Part shown: piece after piece, positions 1-8,933 of the stretch
Layout of the letters: each line of letters opens with the position of its first letter
How positions within the stretch are numbered: the first letter of the stretch is position 1
DNA from: Oscillospiraceae bacterium
GTDB lineage: Bacteria > Bacillota > Clostridia > Oscillospirales > CAG-272
Direction of reading: 5' to 3'
Length of the DNA stretch: 42,754 bases
NCBI GenBank assembly: GCA_015064685.1
Contig: SVRT01000020.1
Location: forward strand, 1 to 42,754
Notes under the pieces: generated by a model
Databases searched by the model: none
Seen by the model: only the letters and a program-made list of their open reading frames with translations
What the model was told of the DNA's origin: nothing
Program-made: the position numbers and the translations under genes

Positions 1-1520
1 GTCGCCGCATCTACGTTAGGCTCGTGTCCTTGTAACTCGGTATGAGCGTCGCAATAAATGCAATTATTTGCGTGTCCGTTTTCGTCCGTGTAGCCCCAAG
101 AGCCGTAATTGTAGTTGTGGTCGCCAAGTTCTCCGTAGTATGCTCCGCAGGTGTCGCAGGTTGCCTTTGTCTGACAGGTTGCGCGACCTCCGTCGCAATC
201 CTCGGTGTCCTCGACGTGGTCACAGCCGCTCACGGTACACTTATGGAAGTGCTGACCGTTCTCGCTCGTCCAGTCGGAGGACATATTGTGTTCGCCTGCC
301 TCGTTGCTCGTGTACCACTTATCGGTCGCATTTGCATCGTTCTTTGCGCTCGCGCCGCAACGGGAGCAATCGTACCAATAGGTGTTGCATTCCTGACAGT
401 TCGCCGCCGTCGTTCTTACGGTGTTATCCACCTGCTCGTTGTAGTTGTGTCCGAGAGCTTCTACCAACACATCACCGCACTCGGTACAAACCTGAGCAGT
501 CGTACAGCTTGCCGCCGTACCGCCCGTGTGGTTGGTCACCGCGATAGTGAAATTTTCGGGATAAGCGCTATAGTTTGCCGTGTCGGAAGGTGTGAATACC
601 GCCGTCAGCGTAACGTTGCCCACCTGTCCGAGCGTGGTCTTGCTTTGGAATTTCCATCCCGTAGGAAGCGTGATATCATCGGACGTATGTCCTACGCAAA
701 TCGTGAGATTCGTGGGCTTTGCATAACCGGGAGCGAGATTACCTGCCGCCTTGGAGAAGGTCACAGAGAACTCCTGTGTCTTTGCTTCGTAGAGGTCGGT
801 TGCAGCCGCCGTTACGGAGTAGCGTACCTGACCTGCGCCGCTTGCGGTAATCACGCCGTTCGTATCCACGCTCGCGTTTCCGCTTGTGATCGCATAGGAG
901 AGTGCGCCCTTATTGCCGCTAACGCTGACCGTGAAGTTTTGCTTCCAAGTCGGTGCGCTCGGTGTTCCCGATACGGACAGGGTTTGCGCACACTTGTTCA
1001 AGGTCACCGTAAAGGTTTCGATTGCCGCATTGTAGTTATCGCTTGCCGCCTTGTTTACCGTCAAGGTAAAGGTGCCGCCTGCCTTCGTGATATTAGATAC
1101 AACGCCATTTGCAAAGTCAAACGCTACGCCGTTCTTATCCGATACCTCAAAGGAGAGCGTTCCGTCGCCTGTGCCGTCCACGTAGTCAGCGAAGTCAATC
1201 GTCAAGCCCTCCGAGTAGGTAAATTCATTCTCGGAAAGAGTGATGGTTTGGTCGACTTTTGCAATGCTTACGGTATATTCAACCGCCGTCTGCGAGGTGT
1301 TTTCGCCATGTGTTACCGTAACAACGCAGTAATACACACCGCTATCAACCACGTTCGTGAAGCTGTAGCTTCCGTATGTTCCTGAAGAGGTGGTCAACAA
1401 TTCACAGCGTTCCTCAAACAAATCATCTTTCGAGAAATAGAGGCTGTTGATATTCGTTTCACCTTCATTGAGACGGAACCATCTGAACGTATAGGATATA
1501 TGTGCCTCTGCGGTGCTTCT
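1..1520 (-). pseudogene. 5'-truncated Ig-like/Cys-rich surface protein, runs off left edge
   Basis: A minus-strand frame is open from 1520 to the window edge (about 506 codons); a TAA in the same frame lies at 1523-1521 and no start codon with a ribosome binding site follows it. The translation begins with an Ig-like stretch (FRWFRLNEG, then GVYYCVVTV), continues through Big/Ig-like beta-sandwich repeats (VDQTITLSENEFTYSEG, NKCAQTLSVSG), and ends in Cys-rich modules of the type H-x(n)-C-x2-C (CTECGDVL, CDTCGAYYG, CIYCDAHTE). This is typical of very large secreted proteins of gut Clostridia. No signal peptide can be present because the 5' part is missing. The break falls at 1498-1505, where a TnpV-like reading frame takes over, so the gene was cut by a mobile element or the contig is chimeric. 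The C-terminus lies outside the window. Confidence 0.75.
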
Positions 1521-1653
1521 TTATAAAGTCAAGGTGAAGGAGTCCGTATTTGCCGATTTTGTGTTCCCTTTGCTCTGCGATTTCGAGCATTGGATAGTAT
1601 TGCTCGCCTTTAAGCTCGTATTTGATGCCGTTTTGAGTGATGTACTTTTCCAT
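1465..1653 (-). pseudogene. tnpV: TnpV-like transposon protein, N-terminal fragment
   Basis: This 62-residue frame starts at an ATG with AAAGGAAT upstream and shows the pattern of the N-terminus of TnpV, a small protein carried by Clostridial mobilizable elements: EKYIT..GIKYEL.GEQYYP, then IGKYGLLHLDF and KKHRRGTY. Family members are about 110-125 residues and continue with a conserved helical C-terminal half. Here similarity stops after residue 52 (Tyr, codon at 1500-1498) and the last ten residues are translated from the surface-protein DNA in another frame. It is therefore a remnant. The match is from memory of the family; alternatives are an unrelated small ORF, but the motif spacing argues against that. 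Confidence 0.7.
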
Positions 1654-1777
1654 AATTCATATTCCTTTCGTGTTACAAAATTTCTTGTAAACACAAGCAT
1701 TTTCGGTACTTTGGGAATATGTTTCGACCACCTCGGCACTATGCCGTAATAATAGGTCTGTTATGAACACTCGTACC

Positions 1778-1818
1778 AAAAAACAGTCGGGAGGGTAAAC
1801 CCCTCCCGACTGTTTTTT
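1778..1818. terminator. Strong bidirectional terminator hairpin
   Basis: A perfect 18-bp stem (1778-1795 with 1801-1818) with loop TAAAC, A-run on the left and T-run on the right, so it can end transcripts from either side. It belongs to the tandem hairpin repeat region. Confidence 0.7.
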
Positions 1819-1824
1819 AGCCAA

Positions 1825-2095
1825 GGTGACGATCGATTTAAACTCGTCTCCCGATGCAACGCATCGGGAAATATGTTCGAATCTTGTCACGCGGGGAGAT
1901 TTCATCTCCCGATGCTTTTTTCGCTGATGTGAGGATGGATTTGAGCTCGTCTCCCGATGCAACGCATCGGGAAATATGTTGGATTCTTGTCACCGCGGGT
2001 AAAACCCTCCCGATTGGTTTTTTTAGCCAAGGTGACGATCGATTTGAGCTTGTCTCCCGACGCTTGCGGAGGGAATGTTGTTCGAATCTTGTCAC
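1825..2095. repeat. Three tandem hairpin repeats with tRNA T-arm-like ends
   Basis: Three units at 1825-1890, 1929-1993 and 2031-2095 (period 102-104 bases). Each opens with GTGA(C/G)GAT, has a central stem TCCCGATGC/GCATCGGGA (degenerate in unit 3) and closes with TTCGAATCTTGTCAC or a one- or two-base variant. GTTCGAATC resembles a tRNA T-loop and the GTGAC/GTCAC ends can pair. Between units lie short G/C-rich hairpins followed by T-runs (1894-1920 and about 2000-2024). The stretch 1654-2131 holds no convincing gene besides these repeats. Confidence 0.7.
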
Positions 2096-2131
2096 GAGAA
2101 AGTTGAAAACGATATTTTTTCTCATTAGTGA

Positions 2132-2160
2132 TTGACTTGCGATTAAAAATATGGTAGTAT
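2132..2160 (+). promoter_or_regulatory. Promoter of the GH9-like gene
   Basis: TTGACT, 17-base spacer, TAGTAT, 46 bases upstream of the ATG at 2207. Confidence 0.6.
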
Positions 2161-2206
2161 TATTGGGAAATAAATTTCATATCGTATTTTACAAACGGAG
2201 GTTATT

Positions 2207-3889
2207 ATGGCTTCATTTCAAAACGCGATCAGATTAAATCATCGAGGATTTACGAATAGTGCAAAAAAGCGTTTTGTGCTTGTGGATAACAAGTCGGGTG
2301 ATATCAGCTTTACCGTTTTTGCTATCAGAAACGTTGAAAATATTCCTGTTTTCAATGGTGAATTAGAAACAGTAGAATACAAGGGCAAGACTTATTTTGT
2401 CGGTGATTTTTCAGATGTAGTTGAGGACGGCGATTACTTTATAAAAGCAGGCGGTTATACAAGCCGTCAGTTTGTGATATACGCAAAGGCTTATGATAAT
2501 GCGCTCCGTATGATGCTCCAGTATTTCACATGGCAGAGATGCGGTCACGATCTCGGTTGGAACGGAAAATGCCACGCAGATGATGGCTACATAAAGGAAA
2601 CCGGCGAGCACGTTGATCTCTCTGGAGGTTATCACCAATCCTGCGACCTTCGCAAATCTCCGGGCGGTGTCTCAATCGGCGTTCTTTCTATGCTTCGTTT
2701 TGCGCTCAAGGATAACAGCGCGTGGGGTAAGCATCTGACGATTGACGAGGCGGCTTGGGCTTGCGATTACTTCGTTAAGACAATTCAGGACTCTGGCGCG
2801 ATGTACAACACGTTGAGCTCCCCGTTTGGGTGGGAGGGCAGAGTTTTCTACAAGTCCCCTGCTCCGTCAAGCGCACAATGGAACACGACCTCTATTTTGG
2901 CTACAGGTTACATTTTATTCAAGGACAGTGATCCCGAGCGTGCAGAAAAATATCTTGCGGCGGCGAAGCGGTCTTGGAATTTTATGAACAGTGACGAGCG
3001 CACCAATGGAGTATACAAGCATCCTGAGCCATTTCCGCGCGGCATGGACCCAGATTTCTTTTATGAGCAATGCTACAAGGGCTCTAGTGCGGACTTGGGT
3101 TACAGAATTCAGGTTGCTTGCGATATTTACAGAGCTACGGGTGACGATGAATATATTAGCAATTTACGTGATGATGTCAAAAGCTTTGTTAACGCTATAC
3201 CCAACGGAAGGCTTGCGCAGATGATTATGCGCAACGATGGCAGCGGCAGGACGGTATTGGCAAGCGGAACCTATGCGTGGTTGCCGGGTGGATTCATCGC
3301 ACTTTGCGATGCTTACGAAATACTCGGGGACATTGATGGGCTCGGCGAAAAGCTCCGCGAGATTGCAGACGCGCTTTGCGATCAGGCAAATCTTAACGTT
3401 TGGGGTAAAATAACTCCGGTTTTCGCCGACTCCGATCTTGATACTCCTTACGGTCATCCTGCACCCGGGCAGAAGTCAAAAACGCTAAGAGAGACGGACA
3501 ATGACTTTATCTTTTACGATACTTTTCCATCGGGCGAGGCTTGCTACATAAGAAACTCGGAGAAGATAGCATCGTCTGTGGTGTCCTCGTTTGGAATTTT
3601 CCTCGCGCGTGCGGCAAAAATTCTTGGAGAGAAGAAATACTTGGACACGGCGCAATCTCTGCTTGACATAATAATGGGCGCGAACGCGCTTGATTCAAGC
3701 CATATATACGGCATTGGTTACAATCAGGCACAGAGGCATGCGTACGGTCAGTTCTTCCCTTCAACACCTTTTATTCCCGGTGCTATCGGAACGCCGTACG
3801 ATACGATAGACGTTTATGAGTCTCATTCCGAATACGATATGCCTTATGTTGGAATGACTATGTATTTGATTTCAGAGATAACAAATTAA
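2207..3889 (+). CDS. Glycoside hydrolase family 9-like protein
   Basis: 560 residues. An N-terminal beta-sandwich of the CelD_N type (about residues 8-85, with KRFVLVDNKSGDISFTV) is followed by an (alpha/alpha)6-barrel-like region containing VDLSGGYHQSCDLRK (about 140-155), which aligns with the GH9 signature SGGWHDAGD, and near the C-terminus YNQAQRHAYGQFFPS and a Glu in SEYDMPYVGMTMYL where GH9 enzymes carry the catalytic acid. The second Asp of the DAGD motif (catalytic base) is kept while the first is replaced by Gln. There is no signal peptide, so the protein is probably cytoplasmic and acts on imported oligosaccharides if active. The ATG has GGAGG seven bases upstream. A nitroreductase follows 19 bases downstream. 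Substrate unknown; beta-glucan or other beta-linked oligosaccharide is a family-based guess. Confidence 0.75.
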   Translation: MASFQNAIRLNHRGFTNSAKKRFVLVDNKSGDISFTVFAIRNVENIPVFNGELETVEYKGKTYFVGDFSDVVEDGDYFIKAGGYTSRQFVIYAKAYDNALRMMLQYFTWQRCGHDLGWNGKCHADDGYIKETGEHVDLSGGYHQSCDLRKSPGGVSIGVLSMLRFALKDNSAWGKHLTIDEAAWACDYFVKTIQDSGAMYNTLSSPFGWEGRVFYKSPAPSSAQWNTTSILATGYILFKDSDPERAEKYLAAAKRSWNFMNSDERTNGVYKHPEPFPRGMDPDFFYEQCYKGSSADLGYRIQVACDIYRATGDDEYISNLRDDVKSFVNAIPNGRLAQMIMRNDGSGRTVLASGTYAWLPGGFIALCDAYEILGDIDGLGEKLREIADALCDQANLNVWGKITPVFADSDLDTPYGHPAPGQKSKTLRETDNDFIFYDTFPSGEACYIRNSEKIASSVVSSFGIFLARAAKILGEKKYLDTAQSLLDIIMGANALDSSHIYGIGYNQAQRHAYGQFFPSTPFIPGAIGTPYDTIDVYESHSEYDMPYVGMTMYLISEITN

Positions 3890-3908
3890 GATGTAATTGG
3901 AGAAAAAT

Positions 3909-4451
3909 ATGAACGCAATTGAATGTATTAAAACGAGAAGAAGTATAAGAAAATTCGAGGATCGCGCGGTCGAGCCTGAGGTCATTGCAGACATTGTTGA
4001 CGTTGCGGCATTTGCACCGAGCTGGAAAAATTCTCAGACAACTCGCTACATTGCCGTTCTTGACCAGGATCTCAAGGACAGACTTGCAAAAGAGTGTATG
4101 ATGGGCTTTGAGTACAACATTGGAACCGCAAGCGGTGCGCCTGCTATGATGGTAATTACTACCGTGAACGGTCGCTCGGGATACGAGCGTGACGGAAGCG
4201 CGACAACATCCAAGGGCACGCACTGGCAGTCGTTCGATGCAGGAATTGCGACGCAGACTTTTGTTCTTGCCGCTCACGAGGCAGGTCTCTCCACTGTAAT
4301 TATGGGCATTTTCGACGAGGAAAAGGTCAAGGAGGTAGTCTCTGTTCCCGAGGGGCAGTCGGTTTCGGCTCTCGTTGCGCTTGGTTACGCCGCAGACGAG
4401 TCTCAGGCTCCTAAGAGAAAGTGCGCGGACGACCTTTTGACGGTGAAATAA
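3909..4451 (+). CDS. Nitroreductase family protein
   Basis: 180 residues from the ATG at 3909 (TTGGAG lies six bases upstream; an in-frame TTG at 3897 is less likely). The N-terminus NAIECIKTRRSIRKF is the classic FMN-binding start of the nitroreductase fold, followed by FAPSWKNSQTTRY (FMN phosphate and ribityl contacts) and the late GLSTVIMGIFDEEKV segment. Such NAD(P)H-dependent FMN enzymes reduce nitro groups, quinones or flavins; the physiological substrate cannot be read from sequence. It follows the GH9-like gene closely with no promoter between, so the two are probably cotranscribed and end at the terminator 4465-4510. Confidence 0.85.
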   Translation: MNAIECIKTRRSIRKFEDRAVEPEVIADIVDVAAFAPSWKNSQTTRYIAVLDQDLKDRLAKECMMGFEYNIGTASGAPAMMVITTVNGRSGYERDGSATTSKGTHWQSFDAGIATQTFVLAAHEAGLSTVIMGIFDEEKVKEVVSVPEGQSVSALVALGYAADESQAPKRKCADDLLTVK

Positions 4452-4464
4452 ATATTATCAATCA

Positions 4465-4510
4465 AAAAACGGCTTGTTTGGTTTTTTTAACCTATCAAGC
4501 CGTTTTATTT
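4465..4510. terminator. Bidirectional terminator between nitroreductase and pflA
   Basis: Stem AAAACGGCTTG / CAAGCCGTTTT (4466-4476 with 4496-4506), internal T-run and GGTT/AACC inner pairing. It serves convergent genes and overlaps the pflA stop codon region. Confidence 0.7.
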
Positions 4511-5251
4511 TTGTCTTGTTTTTTTAATGCCCTCAAGAATTTTTGCCTTTGCCTGCGCAGCGGCGGTTTTTGAGAGAGCAGGGATACCTTCGAGACGGTA
4601 TTTTATGCCCATCTCCTTATATTTTGCCGTCCCCATCGTATGATACGGCAGGACATCGAGCGCTTTTACGTTTTTAAGCGTTCCGATGAATTCGCCGAGT
4701 GCAAAAAGGTCGTTTTCGTCGTCTGTGTATCCCTCGACGACGACGTGTCTTATCCAGGTGGGGATATTTTTTCTCTCGAGGTATTTGGCAAAGGCGAGGA
4801 CACGCTCGTTTGAGTGTCCTGTTAGCTCTTTATGCCTTTCCGTGTCGATATGCTTTAAATCGAGCATAACGAGGTCGGTATACAGGACAAGCTCGTTGAG
4901 CTTTGAGATATATTCCTCATCCGACTCGTCATAGGTAATCCCCGAGGTATCAATGCAGGTGTGTATTCCCTCTTTTTTGGCAATTTTAAAGAGTTCTATA
5001 AGGAAATCGATCTGCATAAGCGGCTCGCCGCCCGTTACGGTCAATCCGCCGTTTTTATAAAACATTTCGTTCTTTTTATACTCTCCTATGACCTCGTCCA
5101 CGCTCATTTCCCTGCCGCCGTCTGTTTTCCAGGTATCCGGATTGTGGCAATAGAGGCACCGCATAGGACATCCCTGCATAAAAAGAACGTAGCGGAGCCC
5201 CGGCCCGTCTACCGTGCCGAAGCTCTCGCTTGAATGAATACGTCCTATCAT
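4505..5251 (-). CDS. pflA: Pyruvate formate-lyase-activating enzyme (radical SAM)
   Basis: 248 residues, the usual length for PflA. The radical SAM cluster motif CxxxCxxC is seen as CPMRCLYC at about residues 28-35 followed by HNPDTW, the family hallmark, and GGEPLMQ (SAM amino-group contact) at about 75-81. It binds a [4Fe-4S] cluster, cleaves S-adenosylmethionine and abstracts hydrogen from the glycyl radical site of PFL. The ATG follows the stop of the small glycyl-radical gene in the arrangement TGA-T-ATG with only a weak ribosome binding site, which suggests translational coupling. Last gene of the operon pflB core, glycyl-radical domain, pflA. Confidence 0.93.
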   Translation of the reverse strand: MIGRIHSSESFGTVDGPGLRYVLFMQGCPMRCLYCHNPDTWKTDGGREMSVDEVIGEYKKNEMFYKNGGLTVTGGEPLMQIDFLIELFKIAKKEGIHTCIDTSGITYDESDEEYISKLNELVLYTDLVMLDLKHIDTERHKELTGHSNERVLAFAKYLERKNIPTWIRHVVVEGYTDDENDLFALGEFIGTLKNVKALDVLPYHTMGTAKYKEMGIKYRLEGIPALSKTAAAQAKAKILEGIKKTRQK

Positions 5252-5252
5252 A

Positions 5253-5495
5253 TCAGATCTGCTCGTGGAATGTACGAGAGATTACCTCGTCCTGCTGCTC
5301 CTTTGTGAGCTTGATAAAGTTTACCGCGTATCCACTTACTCTTACGGTAAGCTGGGGGTACTTCTCGGGGTGCGCCTGCGCGTCGAGAAGCGTTTCCTTT
5401 GTGAATACGTTTACATTTAAGTGGTGTCCGCCCTTCTGAACGTAGCCGTCGAGTAAGGACACGAGATTATCTATCTGGTTCTGTGTTGCTGCCAT
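5253..5495 (-). CDS. Stand-alone glycyl-radical domain of pyruvate formate-lyase
   Basis: 80 residues carrying only the C-terminal part of a [26 protein letters not shown], with the radical motif RVSGYAVNF (Gly at about residue 54) and the usual end [18 protein letters not shown]. GrcA/YfiD proteins are similar but act as spare parts beside a complete PFL; here the adjacent large gene lacks this domain altogether. A true AGGAGG ribosome binding site precedes the ATG and a 20-base gap with a stop codon separates it from pflB in a different frame, so this is a separate translation unit rather than a sequencing frameshift. The product is expected to dock onto the PflB core and be activated by PflA. 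Confidence 0.88.
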   Translation of the reverse strand: MAATQNQIDNLVSLLDGYVQKGGHHLNVNVFTKETLLDAQAHPEKYPQLTVRVSGYAVNFIKLTKEQQDEVISRTFHEQI

Positions 5496-5515
5496 AGTTT
5501 TTCCTCCTGGGGTAA

Positions 5516-7624
5516 TTAGTTTTCGTGATCGTCAAGTCCCTCAAAAAGCGTAGGTGTGCCGCAAGCGCCGTTTGCACAGCAATCGAGGTCGACCGAGAGG
5601 TCACCTACAAATACTGCATCATCCTTACCGAGCGCTCCCGGGATGATCGAGAAGGTATTCGAGATACCGTCCTGCGCGTCGCGGAAAGGAAGCTTTGCGA
5701 CAGATGCAAGCGATGCGACTGCACCGTGTGTGTCACGTCTGTGCATCGGGTTTGCTCCGGGAGCAAATGCCTCCCCCTTCTTTCTTCCGTCGGGAGTTGA
5801 GCCTGTGTTCTTACCGTACACGACGTTTGACGTAATGGTTAGGATGCTGGTTGTCGGGATACTCTCGCGGTAGGTATGGTTCTTTCTGATATGTCCCATA
5901 AATCTGTGGACTATATCGTAGGCTATCGAGTCGACTCTGTCATCGTCGTTTCCGTATTTCGGGAAGTCTCCCTCGACCTCGTAATCAACTACGATTCCCT
6001 TTTCATTGCGTACAGTCTTGACCTTCGCATACTTGATAGCGGAAAGTGAGTCTGCAACGACCGAGAGTCCCGCGATACCCGTTGCAAACCAACGTGTCAC
6101 GTTCTTATCGTGGAGCGCCATCTGTATCTTCTCGTAGCAATATTTATCGTGCATGTAGTGGATGATATTGAGCATATTTACGTATACGCCCGCGAGCCAC
6201 TGCATCATTTCGTCGTACTTATGCATTACCTCGTCGTAATCGAGATACTCGGACGTGATGGGTCTGTACTCGGGTCCGACCTGCTTGCCCGACACCTCGT
6301 CAATACCTCCGTTGATCGCGTAAAGGAGGCACTTTGCAAGGTTTGCTCTCGCGCCGAAGAACTGCATCTCCTTACCGACTACCATGGAGGACACACAACA
6401 AGCGATAGCGTAGTCATCGCCGTGGTGGAATCTCATAAGGTCATCGTTCTCATACTGTACGGATGAGGTTTCGATAGATATCTTCGCGCAGAATCTCTTG
6501 AAGTTCTCGGGGAGTCCTATTGACCAGAGCACCGTGAGGTTAGGCTCGGGAGCTGCGCCGAGATTCTGGAGAGTGTGGAGATATCTGTAGGACATCTTGG
6601 TTACCATGTGGCGTCCGTCGATAGCCATTCCGCCAATAGACTCGGTTACCCACTCGGGGTCGCCCGAGAAGAGCGCGTTATACTCGGGTGTACGCGCGAA
6701 CTTAACAAGACGGAGCTTCATAATAAAGTGGTCGACAAGCTCCTGAAGCTCTTCCTCTGTATATCTTCCCTCGCGGAGGTCCCTCTCGGCATATATATCG
6801 ATAAAGGTCGATGTGCGTCCGAGCGACATTGCCGCACCGTTCTGCTCCTTGACTGCCGCAAGATAGCCGAAATAGAGCCATTGAATTGCTTCCTTTGTGT
6901 CGGTTGCGGGCTTGGAGATATCGTATCCGTAGCTCGCCGCCATCTCCTTAAGCTCACCGAGGGCGCGGATCTGCTCGGAAAGCTCCTCGCGGTCACGGAT
7001 TATCTCAGCGTACATTGTGGAGCGTGTGGTCTCCTTCTGCTCCATCTTGTCCTCAATAAGTCTATCGACTCCGTAGAGCGCGACGCGGCGATAGTCACCG
7101 ATAATTCTTCCGCGTCCGTAAGCGTCGGGAAGTCCCGTAATGATATGACTCGAGCGGCAGGCGCGCATCTCGGGTGTATATACGTCGAAAACGCCCGCGT
7201 TGTGAGTCTTTCTGTATTTTTCAAAAAATTCCTTTATCTCGGGATCGATCGTGTATCCGTTGTCAGCGCAAGCCTTCTCCGCCATTCTGATTCCTCCAAA
7301 CGGCATAAGTGCGCGCTTTAAGGGCTTATCCGTCTGAAATCCGACGATCTTTTCTTTATCTTTATTGAGATATCCGGGTCCGTGCGAGGTAATCGTTGAG
7401 ATCACCTTTGTGTCCATATCGAGCACACCGCCCGCTTCTCTTTCCTTTTTAGTTAATTCAAGCACCTGATCCCAGAGATCGAGAGTATCCTTCGTAGGAC
7501 CTGCCAGGAAGGAATCATCTCCGTCGTAGGGGGTGAAATTATGCTTGATGAAGCTTCTTACGTTTATTTCCTTGACCCAGGTTCCACTTTCAAACCCACG
7601 CCATCCTTCATAATTATATTGCAT
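5516..7624 (-). CDS. pflB: Pyruvate formate-lyase core lacking the glycyl-radical domain
   Basis: 702 residues against roughly 740-760 for complete enzymes. The start ([19 protein letters not shown]) and the active-site cysteine pair IACCVSSM (about residues 412-419, equivalent to Cys418/Cys419 of the E. coli enzyme) are intact. Normal similarity runs to [12 protein letters not shown], where complete enzymes continue into the IDNL-type glycyl-radical segment. Instead there is a tail with [13 protein letters not shown] and a stop codon; the missing segment is the next gene. The enzyme converts pyruvate and CoA to acetyl-CoA and formate under anaerobiosis. The ATG has AAGGAGA upstream. Confidence 0.92.
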   Translation of the reverse strand: MQYNYEGWRGFESGTWVKEINVRSFIKHNFTPYDGDDSFLAGPTKDTLDLWDQVLELTKKEREAGGVLDMDTKVISTITSHGPGYLNKDKEKIVGFQTDKPLKRALMPFGGIRMAEKACADNGYTIDPEIKEFFEKYRKTHNAGVFDVYTPEMRACRSSHIITGLPDAYGRGRIIGDYRRVALYGVDRLIEDKMEQKETTRSTMYAEIIRDREELSEQIRALGELKEMAASYGYDISKPATDTKEAIQWLYFGYLAAVKEQNGAAMSLGRTSTFIDIYAERDLREGRYTEEELQELVDHFIMKLRLVKFARTPEYNALFSGDPEWVTESIGGMAIDGRHMVTKMSYRYLHTLQNLGAAPEPNLTVLWSIGLPENFKRFCAKISIETSSVQYENDDLMRFHHGDDYAIACCVSSMVVGKEMQFFGARANLAKCLLYAINGGIDEVSGKQVGPEYRPITSEYLDYDEVMHKYDEMMQWLAGVYVNMLNIIHYMHDKYCYEKIQMALHDKNVTRWFATGIAGLSVVADSLSAIKYAKVKTVRNEKGIVVDYEVEGDFPKYGNDDDRVDSIAYDIVHRFMGHIRKNHTYRESIPTTSILTITSNVVYGKNTGSTPDGRKKGEAFAPGANPMHRRDTHGAVASLASVAKLPFRDAQDGISNTFSIIPGALGKDDAVFVGDLSVDLDCCANGACGTPTLFEGLDDHEN

Positions 7625-7663
7625 AATTATTTCGATCTCCTTTTTTTCATTTTTCTCGAGTAT

Positions 7664-7692
7664 ATTCTATCATTTTTTTCTCTGAAAATCAA
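7664..7692 (-). promoter_or_regulatory. Promoter of the pyruvate formate-lyase operon
   Basis: On the minus strand TTGATT (7692-7687), 17-base spacer, TAGAAT (7669-7664). The remaining AT-rich stretch up to 7840 shows no recognised operator. Confidence 0.6.
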
Positions 7693-7837
7693 TAGATTTT
7701 CTGCTACAAAATAAAAATTTTATTTCGCGTAAGATTTCGTTAATTCGCTGTTAATACAAATGGAAAATTACACTTGTGATTTTTCCTTGATTTTACTATC
7801 TGTATCGTTTTGTGCTATTTTCAACTGATAAGACACA

Positions 7838-7870
7838 AGAAAAAAAAGAAAGAAGCCTGATTGCTTCTCT
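7838..7870 (-). terminator. Terminator downstream of degV
   Basis: Minus-strand stem AGAAGC/GCTTCT with loop AATCAG followed by a T-rich run, just past the degV stop codon. Confidence 0.65.
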
Positions 7871-7884
7871 CTTTTTATCCTAAA

Positions 7885-8745
7885 TTATGCCAAGGGCTGC
7901 TCTCTGATAAAGAGTACTCCCAGTGTGTTTCTACCGCAGTGAGAGGAAATGGTGCAACCCGCACGGGTAATATGTACCTCATCAAATACACCCATCGCCT
8001 TTACCTGCTCTGCGCAAGCAGTATAGATCTCGGGATCACATCCTGCGTGTGTGATGAAGACGTGCTCCTTGTAGATTCCGCTTCCGTCTCCGAGGCGGTC
8101 ATTGATATACTGAGGAAGCACCTTATCGAACTTTCCGCGATACTTCTTACCAACACCCATTTTTCCAAGCTTTACGCCAATGCAAGGCTTGAGTCCGAGA
8201 ACAGTTGCACCCGCAGCCGCAACAGCGGAGCAACGACCGCCCTTGTAGAGGAACTCAAGGCTATCAATGACGAACGACGCATCGACACAAGCGGTAAGGT
8301 TACGGCAGGTCTCTGCGATCTCAGCTGAGCTTTTGCCCTCTGCAGCTAATTCTGCTGCCTTGATTACAAGCAATCCGCCGCCGGTGGAAAGGTTTCTTGT
8401 ATCTACCACATAGACGTTTTCAAAATCCTCCGCAGCGAGGCGCGCATTACTGAAAGTAGATGACATCTCTGCACTTATGGTAAACATGATAATGGAATAT
8501 CCCTGCTCGGTATATTCCCTGTAAAACTCCTCAAACTGAGCGATATTTGCTGCGCTGGTCTTAGGAAGTTCTCCCGTCTTGCTGTAGTTATCGTATATCA
8601 TATCGGGATCGATATCCACACCATCGGTGTAGGTCTTTCCTCCAACGGTTACGCCAAGAGGAAGGATTTTCACGTTGTATTTCTCTATAAGCTCTTGCCC
8701 GAGGTCCGTGGTACTGTCACTTGCGATTAAAATCTTTTCTGACAT
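7885..8745 (-). CDS. degV: DegV family fatty-acid-binding protein
   Basis: 286 residues, normal for the family. The N-terminus ILIASDSTTDLGQ, then VTVGGKTYTDGVDI, the central TSAANIAQFEEFY, the fatty-acid-contacting stretch TISAEMSSTFSNARLA and the later SLEFLYKGGRCSAVAAAGATVLG are all DegV signatures. FakB-type DegV proteins hold a fatty acid for phosphorylation by FakA; no fakA is visible here, and Clostridia carry several degV paralogues. The gene is monocistronic, with AAGGAGAT upstream of the ATG and its own terminator. Confidence 0.92.
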   Translation of the reverse strand: MSEKILIASDSTTDLGQELIEKYNVKILPLGVTVGGKTYTDGVDIDPDMIYDNYSKTGELPKTSAANIAQFEEFYREYTEQGYSIIMFTISAEMSSTFSNARLAAEDFENVYVVDTRNLSTGGGLLVIKAAELAAEGKSSAEIAETCRNLTACVDASFVIDSLEFLYKGGRCSAVAAAGATVLGLKPCIGVKLGKMGVGKKYRGKFDKVLPQYINDRLGDGSGIYKEHVFITHAGCDPEIYTACAEQVKAMGVFDEVHITRAGCTISSHCGRNTLGVLFIREQPLA

Positions 8746-8885
8746 GATAAGATCTCCTTGTGATTTTTGTCAAAGTATTATACGATACAATTATGAACTC
8801 AATATTAATTTACCGCAGAATAATAAACTATTGCGCAATAATGTTGAAATATCTGAAAATAATAAAAAAATTTTTTTAAAAAGTA

Positions 8886-8914
8886 TTGCTTTTTTTGCAA
8901 AAATGTAGTATAAT
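8886..8914 (+). promoter_or_regulatory. Promoter of tRNA-Val
   Basis: TTGCTT, 17-base spacer, perfect TATAAT; the tRNA begins 19 bases after the -10 box. The rest of 8746-8885 is AT-rich and holds the degV leader. Confidence 0.7.
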
Positions 8915-8933
8915 AGCAAAGTCAACGAAATAC

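Noticed and set aside
42-1385. Long plus-strand ORF of 447 codons
   Set aside because: The minus strand of the same DNA encodes clear Ig-like and CxxC repeats; the plus-strand product is Cys/Arg/Val-rich without domains or a ribosome binding site, so it is a shadow.
1838-2135. Short ORFs across the tandem repeats
   Set aside because: They are read through hairpin repeats on both strands, repeat the same peptide by repetition of the DNA, and lack ribosome binding sites.
6575-7321. Plus-strand ORF of 248 codons
   Set aside because: Complement of pflB; no promoter, ribosome binding site or domain.
5253-7624. Frameshifted pflB pseudogene
   Set aside because: Both parts have good ribosome binding sites and tails that do not fit a simple indel; the split falls at a domain boundary and pflA follows intact.
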